This document shows positions 53,896 to 63,869 of a stretch of DNA of 64,000 bases, piece by piece. Source of the stretch: Bartonella tribocorum (GTDB lineage: Bacteria > Pseudomonadota > Alphaproteobacteria > Rhizobiales > Rhizobiaceae); the NCBI RefSeq assembly GCF_002777915.1, contig NZ_NJGE01000001.1:70817-134816 (forward strand), given 5' to 3'. Both the position numbers and the translations under genes were made by a program. How positions within the stretch are numbered: position 1 is the stretch's first letter; each line of letters starts with the position of its first letter. The notes under the pieces are model-generated. The model made no database searches and was not told where the DNA came from. It saw nothing but the letters and a program-made list of their open reading frames with translations.

Positions 53896-54387
53896 TTAGA
53901 CAGGTTTGTGCCATATTTTTCTAAACAAAAACGCTTCAATAGCTTGACAAATGGCGGTACAATCGGCTTCACGAAGAGAGGGAAGTTTTAAAAGAGGAAT
54001 GTGCAAATTTTCAACTTGAAAAGTTTTACTTGTGGAAAAACGTTCATACTGGGGACCAAGAAAAACAACACAGTCGATAGTTGTATGATTCTGAAACTCT
54101 ATCATATAAAGGCCAGCGCCACGAATCTCGATGCCACCCCGTAAATTGTCAGGCGTGTATCCGTGGAGTTTTCCATTTTCTGCACGCAGCATTGTATAAT
54201 CATCACTGATAAGCTTTGCTTCACGTTTTGACCATTCAGCGCGATCGAGCAGAGAGAGTGTGAGGGTTGATTTCCCTGATCCCGATGGCCCCATAATTAA
54301 GAGCCCTTTTCCACCCAGTTGAAGGCAATTTGCGTGGACTATTTCACATTTTGTTTTCATACCTTTTACTTTGGATAAAAGATTCAT
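53896..54387 (-). CDS. hprK: HPr kinase/phosphorylase, short alphaproteobacterial form
   Basis: Phosphorylates and dephosphorylates HPr on serine. At 163 residues it lacks the N-terminal domain of Firmicutes HprK (about 310 residues) and keeps only the kinase core, as usual for rhizobia. Walker A is GPSGSGKST, followed by KLISDDYT and GGIEIRGAGLY. The ATG at 54387 overlaps the chvG stop (ATGA); an alternative Met is nine codons in (MKTKCEIVHANC). It is tied into the ChvG/ChvI operon. Confidence 0.93.
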   Translation of the reverse strand: MNLLSKVKGMKTKCEIVHANCLQLGGKGLLIMGPSGSGKSTLTLSLLDRAEWSKREAKLISDDYTMLRAENGKLHGYTPDNLRGGIEIRGAGLYMIEFQNHTTIDCVVFLGPQYERFSTSKTFQVENLHIPLLKLPSLREADCTAICQAIEAFLFRKIWHKPV

Positions 54388-56168
54388 TTAACGAGGGGAA
54401 GCATAATAATAAAACGTGCACCAATTTTACATTTTCCAAGTGCCGGATCAATAATATTTTCTGCTGTAATTGTTCCATTATGGGCCTCAATGATTTGCCT
54501 ACTAATAGAAAGTCCAAGTCCAGAGTTTTGTCCAAAAGCATCTTCGTTTGGTCGATCAGTATAAAAACGCTCAAAAATACGTTCAATACTCTCTGAACGA
54601 ATACCAGGGCCATTGTCTTCAATGGTTAGAATAAGGGTTGAAGCATGACTTTTCATAGTAATACAAATTTTGCCACAATCACGGGGAATAAAGGAACGTG
54701 CATTCTCAAGAAGATTTGAAATCACTTGCCCTAAACGGAGCTCATGTCCCAGCACAAGATAGGCTTTCCCATAAGGGCGTGGGATAATATTAAGGCTTAC
54801 ATCGATGGTTTGCGCATTGCGGTATACTTCCTGAACAGCATTAACAAGACTCTCCAAAAGTGGTGTCATATCAACAATCTCTGCGGTTTCTCGTGCAAGC
54901 TCTGCATCGAGCCGCGATGCATCAGAAATATCTGTAATCAACCGATCAAGACGGCGTACATCATGTTGAATAATTTCAAGCAATTTCTCCTGTGCTTCTT
55001 CATTTTTAGCCAGAGGAAGGGTTTCAACAGCACTGCGTAGAGAGGTGAGGGGATTTTTTAATTCATGGCTTACATCAGCAGCAAAGCGTTCAATGGCTTC
55101 AATACGCATATAAAGGGCATTGGTCATGTCACGGATAGAGGTTGAAAGATGACCAATTTCATCTTCACGCATTGAAAAATCAGGAATTTCTACACGCTGA
55201 TTATTGCCATTACGCACTCGGTTAGCAGAGGCAGATAATTTACTTAATGGATGGGCAATCGTATGGGCTAAAAAGAGCGAAAGAACCAAAAGTACACTAC
55301 CTACAACGGCAAATACTTTAAATATAACCAATCTTTCGGCCTTTACAATGTTATCAATATCGGAGCCAGTGGTTGAAAGAAGAAGGGCGCCAACCACTGC
55401 ACGATAACGTTGAACAGGAACGGCAACAGAAACAATGAGTTGACCTTGTCTGTTGCGTCTTTTGGCGGTAGCAAGAGATCCGTTTAATGCTCGGTACACT
55501 TCTGGATAAGCAATACCGCGGTTTTTTGTTTGTTCTCTATCAAGAGCAATACCTTTGCCATACAATGTGTTTGAATACCACGCAGTCAAGCGATCCCACA
55601 TATTTTGTTCTGTTTTAAGTGGGGGTAAATCATAGCTAAAAACTTCTCCACTAGAATAAAGAACGCGCGAATCAAGAAGTAAAGTCGCATCACGATCATA
55701 AATACGTGCTCTTGTTGTTTTAGGTGTGATGAGACGTCGTAAAAGAGGGGCAACTTGCTCAGGGTTAATGGGGAAATCCCAAGAGTCGGTTGACTGGGGG
55801 GCAGGTGTAACGCTTTCACCAGTCTGTAATTCTAAGAGTTTTTGGGGGTCAATAAGGATAGAATTTGTATCTACTGTTGCAGAAGCAGCAATAGCCCCAG
55901 CGATAATTTTTCCTTGGGTACATAAACTTTTAATTTTTGCTTCAATTAAACCATCGCGAAATTGGTTAAGGTATAAAATGCCTGTAACGAGAACAGCAAG
56001 GGCAGCAATGTTTAATATAACAATGCGGCGTGTGAGACTGGAAAAAAGCAATTGCCTAAAGAGACGTTGTGTTCGAAGATGCAAACGAGAAAACACAAGA
56101 AATGGCATTGAGAATATACCATTAGGAGCTGTTTTTTTTAAAGTTTCCAGTTGAGAATTGTTAGTCAT
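54384..56168 (-). CDS. chvG: Sensor histidine kinase ChvG (BatS)
   Basis: Inner-membrane sensor of the ChvG/ChvI system, orthologue of ExoS, BvrS and Bartonella BatS. It senses envelope state and pH. The 594-residue protein has TM1 at about 49-68, a large periplasmic domain, TM2 at about 282-305, a HAMP region, the phospho-acceptor His368 in DVSHELKNPLTSLRSA, and the ATPase motifs NLLENARSFI and SGLGLSISRQII. It is followed by hprK with a 4-base overlap and preceded by chvI with a 39-base gap. Confidence 0.95.
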   Translation of the reverse strand: MTNNSQLETLKKTAPNGIFSMPFLVFSRLHLRTQRLFRQLLFSSLTRRIVILNIAALAVLVTGILYLNQFRDGLIEAKIKSLCTQGKIIAGAIAASATVDTNSILIDPQKLLELQTGESVTPAPQSTDSWDFPINPEQVAPLLRRLITPKTTRARIYDRDATLLLDSRVLYSSGEVFSYDLPPLKTEQNMWDRLTAWYSNTLYGKGIALDREQTKNRGIAYPEVYRALNGSLATAKRRNRQGQLIVSVAVPVQRYRAVVGALLLSTTGSDIDNIVKAERLVIFKVFAVVGSVLLVLSLFLAHTIAHPLSKLSASANRVRNGNNQRVEIPDFSMREDEIGHLSTSIRDMTNALYMRIEAIERFAADVSHELKNPLTSLRSAVETLPLAKNEEAQEKLLEIIQHDVRRLDRLITDISDASRLDAELARETAEIVDMTPLLESLVNAVQEVYRNAQTIDVSLNIIPRPYGKAYLVLGHELRLGQVISNLLENARSFIPRDCGKICITMKSHASTLILTIEDNGPGIRSESIERIFERFYTDRPNEDAFGQNSGLGLSISRQIIEAHNGTITAENIIDPALGKCKIGARFIIMLPLVK

Positions 56169-56207
56169 CGATTTGATTGCCGTTCAAATTTTTGCGACAA
56201 AGCACTC

Positions 56208-56930
56208 TTATACCTCGTGAAAACGATAACCTACACCATAAAGTGTTTCAATCATTGCAAAATCATCATCCACTTGTTTAAATTTTTTACGCAGACGTTT
56301 AATGTGACTATCAATGGTGCGATCATCTACGTAGACTTGATCACTATAGGCAGCATCCATTAAAGCATCACGACTTTTTACAACGCCTGGTCTTTGTGCT
56401 AGGGTTTGCAGAATCAAAAATTCCGTAACAGTCAAAATAACAGGTTTATCTTTCCATGTACAGGTGTGACGTTCTTGATCCATCACAAGATCTCCACGTT
56501 TGAGGGAAGATGTGGAAGTAGTTCCTGTAGAAAGCGGTTGATTACGTGCATTGGAACGGCGTAAAATGGCTTTTACGCGCTCAATGAGAAGGCGTTGGGA
56601 GAAAGGTTTCGTAATAAAATCATCAGCTCCCATTTTAAGACCAAATAATTCATCAATTTCATCATCTTTAGAGGTGAGAAAAATAACTGGAAGATCAGAT
56701 TTTTGACGTAAACGACGCAAAAGCTCCATCCCATCCATTCGAGGCATTTTAATATCAAAAATAGCTAAATGTGGGGGGTGAAGTGTGAGACCTTTGAGTG
56801 CAGATGCTCCATCTGTATAGCTTTCAACCCGATATCCTTCTGTCTCAAGCGCAAAAGATAGAGATGTCAAAATATTGCGATCATCATCAACAAGTACAAT
56901 CGTTTGCGTGATTGTTGGTGTATCTTTCAT
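56208..56930 (-). CDS. chvI: Response regulator ChvI (BatR)
   Basis: OmpR-family DNA-binding response regulator paired with ChvG. Its Bartonella orthologue BatR activates virB/virD4 type IV secretion and effector genes. The 240-residue protein has acidic VDDDRN, phospho-acceptor Asp59 in [12 protein letters not shown], Thr in FLTSKDD, Lys108 in ITKPFSQ, and a winged helix with [10 protein letters not shown] and [15 protein letters not shown]. First gene of the cluster; pckA, divergent from chvI in Sinorhizobium, is not here. Confidence 0.96.
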   Translation of the reverse strand: MKDTPTITQTIVLVDDDRNILTSLSFALETEGYRVESYTDGASALKGLTLHPPHLAIFDIKMPRMDGMELLRRLRQKSDLPVIFLTSKDDEIDELFGLKMGADDFITKPFSQRLLIERVKAILRRSNARNQPLSTGTTSTSSLKRGDLVMDQERHTCTWKDKPVILTVTEFLILQTLAQRPGVVKSRDALMDAAYSDQVYVDDRTIDSHIKRLRKKFKQVDDDFAMIETLYGVGYRFHEV

Positions 56931-57317
56931 GGTTTCTTAGACCTTTCTATGGCTGTGGTAGCAAATTACCCACACTTATTTATATGGGAGTTCACATTTT
57001 TTTTGCAAAACAAATATGATACAAATTGTAGCAAAGTAAAAAACCTTTTGTCATTCCTGTAAAATCTTGTTTTGCTTTCATAATTTATAATGTTTTTACG
57101 TCTCTTAAGATCCCTTCGTTTGAAAGAAAATTTGCATAAAGGCTCTTTTTATCAAAATTTATTGCAGAGTTTATTCTTATCTTTGTCTCAAAATTGAACA
57201 TGTTTAGTTTTGATTGTTGAAGTTTAGAAAATCCGCCTATGTGTTTTAAGAGCAAAGACAAGAATGCGGCAATATATGCACAAAAATTTGTTTCAGCTAT
57301 ACGATAAGGAGGTCATA
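56931..57317. other. Spacer between divergent chvI and kbp
   Basis: About 390 AT-rich bases with the chvI promoter (minus) and kbp promoter (plus). No gene is seen. Confidence 0.5.
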
Positions 57318-57773
57318 ATGGGATTTTTTAATTTTATTAAAACTGTAGGGGAAAAGTTAGGTATGGGGGACCATGAACCAAAAGAAAAAGACTTTAAGGC
57401 GGCATTTGATCATTTTCAACTTGGTACAGAAAAAGTCAATATTCAAGTTGAAGACGGTAAAGCTATTTTAAGCGGTGAGGTTCCAGATAGGGAAACACTT
57501 GAAAAAGCACTTTTGGTTGTTGGCAATTCACAAGGTATCTCTTCTGTGGATGTCGAGCAATTAAAGGTCATAGATGCGACACTTGGAAAAACTTCTCGTT
57601 TTTATGAGGTTAAATCTGGTGATAATCTTTGGAAAATTGCTGAAGACATTTATGGAAAAGGACAAGGTGATAAAAATACATTTATTTTTGAAGCCAATAA
57701 ACCAATGTTGAAATCTCCTGATAAAATTTATCCTGGACAAGTTTTGCGTATTCCTGAAATTGACCATATTTAA
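57318..57773 (+). CDS. kbp: BON and LysM domain protein Kbp (YgaU)
   Basis: Small cytosolic potassium-binding protein by similarity to E. coli Kbp/YgaU. The protein of about 151 residues has an N-terminal MGFFNFIKTVGEKLG, a BON domain (about 30-85, VNIQVEDGKAILSGEVPDR) and a C-terminal LysM domain (FYEVKSGDNLWKIAEDIYG to PDKIYPGQVLRIPE). The last segment is nearly identical to the E. coli protein. ATG 57318 follows AAGGAGG (57306-57312); the open frame extends to 57264, but that start lacks a binding site. No signal peptide. Confidence 0.92.
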   Translation: MGFFNFIKTVGEKLGMGDHEPKEKDFKAAFDHFQLGTEKVNIQVEDGKAILSGEVPDRETLEKALLVVGNSQGISSVDVEQLKVIDATLGKTSRFYEVKSGDNLWKIAEDIYGKGQGDKNTFIFEANKPMLKSPDKIYPGQVLRIPEIDHI

Positions 57774-57824
57774 CGCATCAAAGAGGATAATTTTTTGCTT
57801 ATATTATGGCATTAAACAAAAAAT

Positions 57825-57852
57825 AAGAAGCGTAAAAAATTTCACGCTTCTT
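57825..57852. terminator. Bidirectional terminator between kbp and the PCuAC gene
   Basis: 9-bp perfect stem AAGAAGCGT (57825-57833) / ACGCTTCTT (57844-57852) with a 10-base loop, between two convergent genes. T-runs are short on both sides. Confidence 0.75.
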
Positions 57853-57885
57853 CATTTGATAAAATTTGTATTTATAAAAAAGAGC

Positions 57886-58440
57886 TTAGTGAACGTGAGT
57901 AGAATTAGAAGATGAGGTTGTTTTCATAGCGTTTACAGAAAAATCAATATTAATGGTTCCTGCGTTTTCAAATGTCAACTCTGCGCTAATTTTATCACCT
58001 AGCTTGAATGGTTGTGAAAGCCCCATAAACATAATATGATCACCGCCTGGCTTAAGTGTGACTTCACCATTTCCTGGAATTTCAATGCCATTATGCATTT
58101 TTTCCATTTTCATAATATCATTAACAACTGCCATAGTGTGCATTTCTGTTGTTTTTACACCGTTTGTGGAAATAGAAACTAAACGGTCTGGGGTATTACT
58201 GTGATTAATAATATAGAAATAACCGCTACTCACTTTTGCACCTTTAGGTGTTTCGCGTGCCCAAGGGTTGAGAATTTCTATGTCACCAAGTTTATATTGT
58301 TGGGCACTTGCTGGTAGTGTTATACCCACAAAGAGAAGAGCACATATGATATTTGCGATAACCTTTTTATGTGAATATAGTGCATGTATTGTATTCTTAA
58401 AGATGAGATTTGTTATTGTCTTGATAATAGATATCATCAT
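57886..58440 (-). CDS. PCuAC-type periplasmic copper chaperone
   Basis: Periplasmic Cu(I) carrier that helps build the CuA site of cytochrome c oxidase. It has a hydrophobic signal sequence (VIANIICALLFVGITLPASA), then ILNPWARETP, and the metal motif EMHTMAVVNDIMKMEKM followed by GDHIMFMGL, which supplies the His/Met ligands (HxM...HxM). The ending has a further His pair (THVH). ATG 58440 is preceded by GGAGGG at 8 bases; the ATG at 58458 lies before that binding site and is not used. No sco gene is adjacent. Confidence 0.9.
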   Translation of the reverse strand: MMISIIKTITNLIFKNTIHALYSHKKVIANIICALLFVGITLPASAQQYKLGDIEILNPWARETPKGAKVSSGYFYIINHSNTPDRLVSISTNGVKTTEMHTMAVVNDIMKMEKMHNGIEIPGNGEVTLKPGGDHIMFMGLSQPFKLGDKISAELTFENAGTINIDFSVNAMKTTSSSNSTHVH

Positions 58441-59474
58441 TGATTTACCCTCCTTCATAAGATGAACACTTTGAATGTTTTTTATTTTAGCAGATTTTTT
58501 ATTTAAAATAAAAGCAAAGAATTTCTAAAATAAAATTGATTTAGATATGAAAATAGAAATCATAGAATCCTGGTATCTTAAAAGAATACAGTAAGCTTTA
58601 CAAAGACAAAACAGCTATCAATATTTGCGTATGCATCTCAAAAAAGTATTTGTAAATATTATAAATTTATGGTCCACCACTATTTTACTGAATAAAGCTA
58701 CAATACAGAAAGATCATATACTTGATAAACTCTTAGTATTGCGATGACTCTTGACGCTTTAAAGCATTTATACAGAGGTATTTTAGATATTTTCAAATTT
58801 CAGAATTATACAGTTAAGAAAAAAGTTCTTTAGATACGTTTAAAGCACAGATTTCAAATAGTAATGAATGATGAGGCTGTTGGAAGGAGAGTTTTTAAGA
58901 GGAGATTGATAGATAATATTGTTATCAATATGAGCATATGGAAAAGCACCGTTTAATATTATGAAGGAGGTTCATAGAAAATAGTTTTATAAGATATGGC
59001 GGCTATTTTATCCTCAGGAAATTTTTTAATATTTATAATATTTATGATATAAGTTATTCGCCTTTAAGCGATATTTTTAAAAAGCTTTTATGTCAGTATT
59101 TTTTATTAATGATGAGAGCTTAAGAGTGTGTGTGCAATTACTCTTTGTTATTTTTATAGACAGATATGGTTGTTGAGAATTGCGAGAAAAATATATTATT
59201 ATCTTAAGTCTTTTATAAATATGGTATTTATGGGTTATTAGAGTGCCTATTTTAAAAGAATTTTTTTATTTTGGAGATGTTTCTCTCATTATTCTCTTGT
59301 AGCAATAAAATCCTGTTCTTATATACGAGGCAGCGAGGCTTGTTTCGACTTGCGGTTTATGATTATTTTACGTTGCTTGAAGCAATAAATATAAGGGCTT
59401 TGAGTGTTATGAGGAGCTATCTTAAAAAGATGCTTTATGAAGGTTGAGGTAGCTTGCTGAATGGAGATTATAAT
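58441..59474. other. 1-kb leader region upstream of dnaK
   Basis: AT-rich spacer between the PCuAC gene and dnaK. It must carry the dnaK promoter, but I cannot pick a convincing sigma-32 or CIRCE site. No gene or repeat-family copy is seen. Confidence 0.45.
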
Positions 59475-61367
59475 ATGGCAAAAGTAATTGGTATTGATTT
59501 GGGGACGACGAACTCTTGTGTGGCTGTTATGGATGGCAAAAACGCAAAGGTTATCGAAAACTCAGAAGGAGCGCGAACAACACCTTCTGTTGTTGCCTTT
59601 ACTGATGGGGGAGAGCGGCTTGTTGGACAGCCTGCTAAACGTCAGGCAGTAACAAATCCTGAAGGGACAGTTTTTGCAGTGAAACGTTTGATAGGGCGCC
59701 GTTTTGATGACCCTATGGTTGAAAAAGATAAAGCGCTTGTACCTTATAAAATCGTTAAAGGTGACAATGGCGATGCATGGGTTGAAGAAGCGGGTAAGAA
59801 ATATTCTCCATCGCAAATTTCAGCGATGATTTTGCAAAAGATGAAGGAAACAGCTGAATCTTATCTTGGTGAAAAAGTTGAGCAAGCCGTTATTACTGTT
59901 CCTGCTTATTTTAATGATGCACAACGTCAAGCGACTAAAGATGCAGGTAAAATTGCTGGACTTGAAGTTTTACGGATTATTAATGAGCCGACTGCGGCTG
60001 CTTTAGCTTATGGTTTGGACAAAAAGGACGGAAAAACAATTGCTGTTTACGACCTTGGTGGTGGTACATTTGATATTTCAGTCCTTGAAATTGGAGATGG
60101 CGTTTTTGAAGTTAAATCAACCAATGGAGATACATTCTTAGGGGGTGAAGACTTTGACATGCGCTTGGTTGGTTATTTTGCTGATGAATTCAAAAAAGAG
60201 CAAGGAATTGATCTAAAAAATGATAAACTCGCTTTACAGCGCTTAAAAGAAGCGGCAGAAAAAGCAAAGATAGAGCTTTCTTCATCACAGCAAACAGAAA
60301 TCAATTTACCATTTATCACGGCCGATCAATCAGGTCCCAAGCACTTAACAATGAAGTTGACTCGGGCAAAATTTGAATCTCTTGTTGACGATTTAGTGCA
60401 GCGTACCATCGAGCCTTGTAAAGCTGCGTTGAAAGATGCTGGATTAAAGGCTGGTGAGATTGACGAAGTTGTTTTAGTGGGCGGTATGACACGTATGCCC
60501 AAGATTCAACAAGTTGTGCAGACCTTCTTTGGTAAGGATCCTCACAAAGGTGTTAATCCCGATGAAGTGGTTGCAATGGGTGCTGCTATCCAAGGGGGTG
60601 TTTTGCAAGGCGATGTCAAAGATGTTTTGTTGCTCGATGTAACACCTTTATCCTTGGGTATTGAAACTTTGGGTGGGGTTTTCACACGTCTCATTGAGCG
60701 CAATACCACTATCCCGACGAAAAAATCACAAGTCTTTTCGACAGCTGATGATAACCAAAGCGCTGTAACTATTCGTGTTTTCCAAGGTGAACGGGAAATG
60801 GCAAGTGATAATAAGTTATTGGCTCAATTTGATCTTGTTGGCATTCCTCCAGCGCCCCGCGGTATACCTCAAATTGAAGTTACTTTTGATATTGATGCGA
60901 ATGGTATTGTTAATGTTTCGGCTAAAGATAAGGGAACAGGTAAAGAGCATCAGATTCGTATTCAGGCATCAGGTGGTTTAAGTGATGCTGATATTGAAAA
61001 AATGGTAAAGGATGCAGAAGAGCATGCGGCTGAGGATAAAAAACGCCGTGAAGGTGTTGAAGCTAAAAATCAAGCGGAGGCTCTTATTCATTCAACTGAA
61101 AAGTCACTCAATGAATATGGCGATAAAGTATCAGCTGAAGAAAAAGGACAGATTGAAACAGCAATCTCTGATTTGAAATCTGCGCTTGAAGGCAGTGATA
61201 CGGAAGAAGTAACAACAAAGATGCAAAAATTAGCAGAAGTCAGTATGAAACTTGGACAGGCCATGTATGAAGCCTCACAAGCAGCGAGCGCTGATACTGA
61301 AACAGAGACAAAGAATGATGATGTTGTCGATGCTGATTTTGAAGAAGTTAATGATAAGAAGAAATAG
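59475..61367 (+). CDS. dnaK: Chaperone DnaK (Hsp70)
   Basis: ATP-dependent chaperone. The protein of about 630 residues starts [20 protein letters not shown] at ATG 59475 (GGAG upstream). A TTG further upstream keeps the frame open but is not the start. The signatures [16 protein letters not shown] and [17 protein letters not shown] and the C-terminal lid ending ([11 protein letters not shown]) are present. dnaJ follows after a hairpin. Confidence 0.98.
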   Translation: MAKVIGIDLGTTNSCVAVMDGKNAKVIENSEGARTTPSVVAFTDGGERLVGQPAKRQAVTNPEGTVFAVKRLIGRRFDDPMVEKDKALVPYKIVKGDNGDAWVEEAGKKYSPSQISAMILQKMKETAESYLGEKVEQAVITVPAYFNDAQRQATKDAGKIAGLEVLRIINEPTAAALAYGLDKKDGKTIAVYDLGGGTFDISVLEIGDGVFEVKSTNGDTFLGGEDFDMRLVGYFADEFKKEQGIDLKNDKLALQRLKEAAEKAKIELSSSQQTEINLPFITADQSGPKHLTMKLTRAKFESLVDDLVQRTIEPCKAALKDAGLKAGEIDEVVLVGGMTRMPKIQQVVQTFFGKDPHKGVNPDEVVAMGAAIQGGVLQGDVKDVLLLDVTPLSLGIETLGGVFTRLIERNTTIPTKKSQVFSTADDNQSAVTIRVFQGEREMASDNKLLAQFDLVGIPPAPRGIPQIEVTFDIDANGIVNVSAKDKGTGKEHQIRIQASGGLSDADIEKMVKDAEEHAAEDKKRREGVEAKNQAEALIHSTEKSLNEYGDKVSAEEKGQIETAISDLKSALEGSDTEEVTTKMQKLAEVSMKLGQAMYEASQAASADTETETKNDDVVDADFEEVNDKKK

Positions 61368-61397
61368 TGTCAGCCTATGTGTTGATTAATTGATAAA

Positions 61398-61430
61398 CCC
61401 GGCCTTTGAAAGATAAGGCTGGGCTTTATT
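61398..61430 (+). terminator. Hairpin between dnaK and dnaJ
   Basis: 9-bp stem CCCGGCCTT (61398-61406) / AAGGCTGGG (61415-61423), one G-T pair, 8-base loop, followed by CTTTATT. The weak T-run suggests partial termination that would lower dnaJ relative to dnaK. Confidence 0.75.
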
Positions 61431-61522
61431 ATCTGAGATAAGTTGCAACTTTGTTACTAAAAATATAAATTAAAAGCGATATTATCCATAAAAGTGGATG
61501 ATAGAAAAACTATCAGGAATAC

Positions 61523-62668
61523 ATGATGAAGGTTGACTATTATGAAATTCTTGGCGTGACTCGTGAATGTGATGATAAAAAGTTGAAATCTGCTTTTCGT
61601 AAGTTGGCAATGCAATATCATCCTGATCGCAATGCTGGGGATAAAGAGGCGGAGCGAAAATTCAAAGAAATTGGCGAAGCCTATGAAGTTCTTAAAGATC
61701 CTCAAAAGCGTGCGGCTTATGATCGATTTGGTCATGCGGCCTTTGAAAATAGTGGTGGTCAAGGAGGAGGCAATCCCTTTAGCGGTTTTGCTGCTGGTAG
61801 TGGATTTGCTGATATTTTTGAAGACTTTTTTGGTGAGATCATGGGAGGTGCGCACCGTAAGCGTGGGGATGGTCGCGAACGTGGTGCAGATCTGAGTTAT
61901 AATATGGAAGTGACTTTAGAAGAGGCATTTTCAGGAAAAACTGCAGAAATTAATATTCCTAGTTCGCTCACGTGCGATGTTTGTGAAGGTTCAGGAGCGA
62001 GAAAGGGCTCTAGACCACAAGTTTGTGGAACATGTCATGGATCTGGTCGTGTGCGTGCTGCACAAGGTTTCTTTTCTATTGAGCGCACATGTCCTACATG
62101 TCATGGACGTGGTGAAACGATTACGGATCCATGTCCTAAATGTCAGGGGACACGACGTATAGAGAAAAAACGTTCATTGAGCGTGAATATTCCAGCTGGT
62201 ATTGAAGATGGGACGCGTATTCGTCTTTCTGGTGAGGGGGATGCCGGTATTCGTGGTGGTCCTAATGGTGATCTTTATATTTTTCTTTCCGTTAAACCGC
62301 ATGAATTTTTTCAGCGCGAAGGAGCAGATCTTCACTGTCGCGTTCCTATTTCAATGGTAACAGCGGCTTTAGGAGGGGAGTTTGAAGTTTCTGACCTTGA
62401 TGGTGTTAAAGCACGTGTTAAGATTCCAGAGGGGACACAAAATGGACGTCAATTCCGCCTTAAAGGCAAAGGTATGCCCATGTTGCGCCGTCAGCAAGAA
62501 AGGGGTGACCTTTACATCCATATCTCGATTGAAACACCGCAGAAACTCACGCAAGAGCAACGTGAACTCTTGCAAAAATTTGAAAAACTCTCAAATCATG
62601 AAAACTCACCACAATCACATGGTTTTTTTTCCCGTATGAAAGAATTTTTTGAAAATATTTCTGGTTAA
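61523..62668 (+). CDS. dnaJ: Chaperone DnaJ (Hsp40)
   Basis: Co-chaperone that stimulates DnaK ATPase. The 381-residue protein has the J-domain ([20 protein letters not shown] with YHPDRNAG), a Gly/Phe-rich linker ([20 protein letters not shown]) and four zinc-binding repeats ([32 protein letters not shown]). The C-terminal substrate domains follow. The start is ATG 61523 or the next codon. Confidence 0.97.
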   Translation: MMKVDYYEILGVTRECDDKKLKSAFRKLAMQYHPDRNAGDKEAERKFKEIGEAYEVLKDPQKRAAYDRFGHAAFENSGGQGGGNPFSGFAAGSGFADIFEDFFGEIMGGAHRKRGDGRERGADLSYNMEVTLEEAFSGKTAEINIPSSLTCDVCEGSGARKGSRPQVCGTCHGSGRVRAAQGFFSIERTCPTCHGRGETITDPCPKCQGTRRIEKKRSLSVNIPAGIEDGTRIRLSGEGDAGIRGGPNGDLYIFLSVKPHEFFQREGADLHCRVPISMVTAALGGEFEVSDLDGVKARVKIPEGTQNGRQFRLKGKGMPMLRRQQERGDLYIHISIETPQKLTQEQRELLQKFEKLSNHENSPQSHGFFSRMKEFFENISG

Positions 62669-63869
62669 AATATGTAAATGTTATTCAGAATAAATAAGAA
62701 AACATTGTTTGAGGTTATTTTCATTAAACTTTTTATTGTCTTATCACCTTTGAAAAGCATTCTTTTGGTTTAAAAAGAAAAGAGAGAAACGATTAATTTA
62801 GTGTAAGTTCCTGCTGCGGAGAGTTTTTACATTTCATGGATAAGCCTTTCCTTTGAATATCTATAACATTAAAGGGCTTATCCATATACTGATAATATTT
62901 CTAATATTAACAGTATTTATCTTGTTGTGCCGTAAAAGCTCGTCATTTAGAGCGGTGAGACAAGCCATGTAAGCCTCTTGTTGAAGTGTTTTTTAGAAAT
63001 GTGTGATTATATTCATAGAGTCTTATGTGAATAAATCACATGAGCGGTCATCAGGTGGAACCCGCCCAGTAAAAACCAGATTATTTACGGACTAAATCTC
63101 TTAAGAACCTTCTTTTTTAAAGAAAAGGAAGCAGCTAAACATTCAAAATTTTGTGTTTATCTTTCTTTTCTATGATTTTTTCACCCAAAATTCCTTTTAA
63201 AGCTCTATAATAAAACTGCAAAATAACCAGCTCCTTTTGAGTAAAGCTAAAGAAGATTTTGGGCAATCTATCTTTTCCCAATGATATAATCTCTCATTCC
63301 CGATTGTATGGGTACTATTTTCATATACTCAATCATAGTCTCTTCTAAAATATAGGTTATTTTCTCGGATAACGGTAAATTATGATTATAAACCAGTTTC
63401 TTATAATTCTCTAAAGCGCGCATTTTCATAAATTATTCAATTGATATTTTTGAATGTTCAATTTTAGATAAGATGTAAATCAAGCAATTGAGCGATTTCT
63501 ATGTCGGTGACATGTTAATTTTATTATTATCTTACAAAATCAATGGTTGTATATATTCCTATTCATTGTTAAGTATCCATAAGGGTAAACTAATGAGTTG
63601 ATTGCGCGGCGTAGCTTAAAAGTTTTACTCTTTGATTTTATACATAAGATCATAAAGTAATGATGTTTTTTGCGCTTATTTTTTTAATTTTTCGCTGTTA
63701 ACTTTTTAAGAAAGTTGTTTTCTTGTTTCATCTCGTTATTACTTTTTCGTAATTTGAAGGAAAATTGACGGTTTTCAGGGGGATGGATAGAGTAAAGCTT
63801 TGTTTTATTGTTTTCACTTTTCCTAAATTTCACTAAGAGATAGTAAAAAGTGATGAGGAGGCTCTATTA
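62669..63869. other. 1.2-kb spacer between dnaJ and argB
   Basis: No intact gene. It contains a long inverted repeat (62836-62885), a small cluster of hairpins with a GC-richer core (63025-63128), and near 63358-63397 a short match (ATAACGGTAAATTATGATTA) to the flank of the integrase-fossil family. engB, which often precedes argB in rhizobia, is absent. Confidence 0.5.
62836..62885. terminator. Long inverted repeat downstream of dnaJ
   Basis: Arms ATGGATAAGCCTTT (62836-62849) and AAAGGGCTTATCCAT (62871-62885) pair over 14 bp with one bulged base and a 21-base loop. It lies 170 bases after dnaJ and could end the dnaKJ transcript, although no T-run follows directly. Confidence 0.6.

Noticed and set aside
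58441..59474. Sigma-32 promoter for dnaK
   Set aside because: CTTGAA-like words occur (for example near 59380), but none has a matching -10 element at proper distance.
63127..63135. GGAAGCAGC, resembling the conserved loop of SRP RNA
   Set aside because: The surrounding bases do not form the SRP domain IV stem; the upstream CCTTCTTT simply pairs with AAAGAAAAGG as a local hairpin.
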